Assembly (NCBI RefSeq): GCF_021800405.1
Contig: NZ_CP084550.1
Coordinates: 1,674,001-1,738,000 of the forward strand
Direction of reading: 5' to 3'
Source of the DNA: Arthrobacter sp. FW306-07-I
GTDB taxonomy: Bacteria > Actinomycetota > Actinomycetes > Actinomycetales > Micrococcaceae
DNA length: 64,000 nucleotides
Shown: positions 63,039-64,000 of the stretch, in pieces
How positions within the stretch are numbered: the first letter of the stretch is position 1
How the letters are laid out: each line of letters opens with the position of its first letter
Program-made: the position numbers and the translations under genes
Notes under the pieces: generated by a model
What the model was told of the DNA's origin: nothing
Seen by the model: only the letters and a program-made list of their open reading frames with translations
The model's database searches: none

Positions 63039-63857
63039 TCAGCGGGCCCGGCTCCGCAGGCCGCTGCGGGAGGCCATCAGGTTGGATAAAAGGTCGTCAA
63101 ACAGGCCGGCGGCGGACTTGGCCGAATCCCCGGGCCAGTGGTGGACGGGATGGGCGGCGCCTTGGATCTGCTGCCAGTTGGCCTGTTCCGGAATGCGCGG
63201 GCTCAGGAGGAGTTCGCCAAACATGGATTCCATTTCGGCAAGCCGGTAGGTGTGCTCCGACGAGCCGCTCCGGACGCGGTTTGCCACGATCCCGGCCGGC
63301 GACAGGTTCGGGGCGAACTCCTGCCTGAAGAGCTGGATTGCCCGCATGGTGCGTTCCGTGCCGGCCACCGAGAACAGGCCGGGTTCGGCAACCAGGGCAA
63401 CCTTGTCGCTGGCGGCCCAGGCCATGCGCGTCAGGCCGTTGAGGGACGGCGGGCAGTCGATCAGCACCAGCTGGTAGTCGTTGGCGCCGGCAAGCACGGC
63501 GGAAAGCCGGCGGAGGTCGCGGCGGCCCAGGTCCGGCCGGTCGTAAATCCCGGTGTAGGCGGAGCCGACGGCGACATCCAGGACGGCGGGCCCGGAACCG
63601 TTCGTGGGGGTTCGGTCAGCCCAGCTGCTGCGGACCACGTTCTCCGCCAGTTTTGCCCTGCGGGGGCTCTTGAGCATCCTGCCAATATCCAACTGGTCGC
63701 CCGGCTGGACGCCCAGGGCGGTGGTGGCGTCGGCATGCGGATCGAGGTCCACCACCAGCGTGCGTACTCCCGCGGCCAGCGCCGCAGACGCCAATCCTGT
63801 GGTGACGGAAGTCTTACCGACTCCACCCTTGAGGCTGCTGATGCTGACTACTTGCAC
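63039..63857 (-). CDS. Orphan ParA-like ATPase
   Basis: 272 residues. Deviant Walker A SLKGGVGKTSVT at about 6-17, Walker A' VVDLDPHADATTALG, and Walker B LVLIDCPPSLNGLTRMAW. It has no ParB or centromere-like repeats nearby and is not the scpAB-linked ParA of this window. It may position some protein complex or chromosomal region; unknown. The start is uncertain: GTG at 63857 matches the usual beginning (VQVVSISSLKGG), while a TTG at 63869 would add four residues. A TAGGTT hexamer lies just upstream. Confidence 0.85.
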   Translation of the reverse strand: MQVVSISSLKGGVGKTSVTTGLASAALAAGVRTLVVDLDPHADATTALGVQPGDQLDIGRMLKSPRRAKLAENVVRSSWADRTPTNGSGPAVLDVAVGSAYTGIYDRPDLGRRDLRRLSAVLAGANDYQLVLIDCPPSLNGLTRMAWAASDKVALVAEPGLFSVAGTERTMRAIQLFRQEFAPNLSPAGIVANRVRSGSSEHTYRLAEMESMFGELLLSPRIPEQANWQQIQGAAHPVHHWPGDSAKSAAGLFDDLLSNLMASRSGLRSRAR

Positions 63858-63869
63858 TTGAGAGACCAA

Positions 63870-64000
63870 AACCTAACGCCGGATGCCGTGTTGGGAGTAA
63901 TGTTTGCCTCGGCAGAGCCGAAGCCGGGCGGTCCTGCCGCCCTACTCATCATATGTTGATGCGTCGGCGAATCCTGCTTTAACGGGCGTCGGCATGCCAC
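63870..64000. other. Intergenic end of window
   Basis: Upstream region of the ParA-like gene; no further gene could be recognised in these 131 bases. A minus-strand TAGGTT -10-like hexamer is at 63869-63874. Confidence 0.4.

Overview
The window comes from a high-GC Gram-positive actinobacterium, most likely Arthrobacter/Pseudarthrobacter or a close relative in the Micrococcaceae. This rests on the 16S/23S/5S sequences, strong G/C third-position bias, GTG starts, a mycothiol-type enzyme, a GarA/FtsR module and many leaderless-looking starts. It is almost entirely ordered housekeeping DNA. As far as I can recall, the gene order (pheT, argCJBDFRGH, tyrS, TPR protein, HAD phosphatase, small protein, tlyA, nadK, recN, pyrG, Nudix, xerD, then parA, scpA, scpB, rluB, cmk, der, and later gcvH, garA, ftsR, DUF151, merR) matches the Rv1649-Rv1713 and Rv1826-Rv1830 blocks of Mycobacterium tuberculosis.

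Layout. 1-11.6 kb: end of pheT, a convergent quinone reductase, and the complete arginine operon argCJBDFRGH behind tandem ARG boxes. 11.6-16 kb: a 32-bp-periodic inverted repeat array, a PNPOx-family protein, a mycothiol-dependent-type protein, and an alkylation-repair cluster (ogt and an Ada-AlkA fusion on the minus strand, mpg divergent). 16-19.6 kb: a HelD-type RNA polymerase-binding ATPase and tyrS. 19.6-25.6 kb: a complete rRNA operon with no tRNA in its spacers, processing stems and a terminator, followed by a second 32-bp-periodic inverted array. 26-36.4 kb: a TPR protein with an Arg/Gly-rich 78-bp tandem repeat, then HAD, small protein, tlyA, nadK, recN, pyrG, Nudix and xerD, tightly packed.

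36.4-48.7 kb is an accessory block lying between xerD and parA-scpAB. It holds an ECF-type sigma factor with a membrane partner, an MTH1-like Nudix enzyme, the 2-methylcitrate pathway (GntR regulator and prpDBC on the minus strand, prpE divergent) and a CitA/DcuS-type two-component system divergent from a dctA dicarboxylate carrier. Together the block suggests propionate and C4-dicarboxylate use: the methylcitrate cycle yields succinate and pyruvate, and DctA imports C4-dicarboxylates. 48.8-56.7 kb returns to chromosome segregation and translation genes (parA, scpA, scpB, rluB, tyrA, cmk, plsC, der). 56.8-64 kb: tRNA-Pro(GGG), a secreted LGFP-repeat polysaccharide deacetylase, an Fpg/Nei glycosylase, gcvH, garA, ftsR, a DUF151 nuclease, a MerR regulator and an orphan ParA-like ATPase.

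I see no phage, IS element, CRISPR array or defence system. The least explained signals are the two inverted arrays of a 12-bp motif repeated exactly every 32 bp, the repeated -10-hexamer-to-start architecture that predicts leaderless mRNAs, and a pair of TGTATACA palindromes 63 bp apart in the prp regulatory region.
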